Below are positions 35,713 to 35,839 of a DNA stretch of 35,839 bases, one piece after another. A model generated the notes under the pieces. The model saw only the letters and a program-made list of their open reading frames with translations, searched no databases and was not told where the DNA came from. Every line of letters begins with the position of its first letter. Position 1 is the first letter of the stretch. Origin of the DNA: an uncultured Gammaproteobacteria bacterium (GTDB lineage Bacteria > Pseudomonadota > Gammaproteobacteria > Arenicellales > JAANXG01); NCBI GenBank assembly GCA_947259875.1, contig CAMYNX010000005.1, positions 1 through 35,839 of the forward strand, in the 5' to 3' direction. The position numbers and the translations under genes are program-made.

Positions 35713-35758
35713 GTGTCGCAATTATGAGAGGCGTGACGATCGTGCGGAATTGCGACAC
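35713..35758. promoter_or_regulatory. Upstream element near -195 with extra half-site (paralog 2)
   Basis: GTGTCGCAATTATGAGAGGC (35713-35732) corresponds to the palindrome of paralog 1 and is centred about 193 bases before the predicted start. A further AATTGCGACAC at 35748-35758 is the exact reverse complement of its left arm, so this promoter may carry an additional site. Confidence 0.6.
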
Positions 35759-35839
35759 AAATGCGCCCGACTTGCAGTTTGGAAAGATCGACGGGCAGGC
35801 AACGAACTCAAGAGCAATCGGGACACAAATTTGCGCTTA

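Larger units (their letters stand above)
32534..35758 (-). repeat. Tandem duplication of a whole transcription unit
   Basis: Two adjacent units (about 32534-34091 and 34176-35758) each hold, in transcription order, distal sites, sigma-54 promoter, secreted-protein gene and a terminator with the same 13-bp stem. The leader between promoter and start codon has diverged most, whereas 18 bases just upstream of both promoters (33920-33937 and 35562-35579) are identical. Confidence 0.88.

Noticed and set aside
1-35839. CRISPR arrays, tRNA or rRNA genes
   Set aside because: No regularly spaced repeats and no recognisable RNA gene were seen.

Overview
The window looks like a gammaproteobacterial, probably marine or saline-habitat, chromosomal region of moderate GC. 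It is devoted to making, exporting and regulating an exopolysaccharide (EPS), with secreted accessory proteins on the right flank. The taxon is an inference from gene families (Wza/Wzc/Wzb-type export set, a VpsR-like regulator, sulfotransferases); no rRNA or tRNA is present to fix it.

Left half (1-20.8 kb): EPS locus. A minus-strand run holds a sulfotransferase, a GH50-like glycoside hydrolase, a Wza-like outer-membrane export lipoprotein, a low-molecular-weight tyrosine phosphatase and a Wzc-like tyrosine autokinase. Plus-strand genes supply a GT4 glycosyltransferase, a WcaJ/WbaP-like initiating sugar-phosphate transferase, a Wzx-like flippase and a Wzy/WaaL-like polymerase or ligase. Six separate sulfotransferase loci (one cut by the window edge, one broken by an in-frame stop) suggest that the polymer is sulfated. 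Debris lies between these genes: an IS3-family transposase fragment, a group II intron reverse-transcriptase fragment, a degenerate duplicate of a small secreted-protein gene and unidentified broken reading frames. The locus seems to have been assembled and eroded repeatedly.

Middle (20.8-26.6 kb): a VpsR-like sigma-54 activator with intact GAFTGA motif, a periplasmic STN-like/HEAT-repeat protein, and a secreted M36/M4-type metalloprotease with a C-terminal DNRLRE-type domain.

Right part (27.1-35.8 kb), all minus strand: two FG-GAP/VCBS beta-propeller lipoproteins, one coupled to a tandem NTF2-like secreted protein, and three paralogous secreted proteins of unknown function. Two of these paralogs are a tandem duplication that includes promoter, upstream sites and terminator.

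The most notable observation is regulatory. Near-consensus sigma-54 (-24/-12) promoters precede the WcaJ-like gene and each of the three secreted paralogs. All four carry related upstream elements centred near -100 and near -195, and the best sites form a 20-bp palindrome, GTGTCTCAAGTTTGAGACAC. Together with the sigma-54 activator in the same window, this suggests one regulon coupling EPS initiation to an undescribed family of secreted, possibly matrix, proteins.
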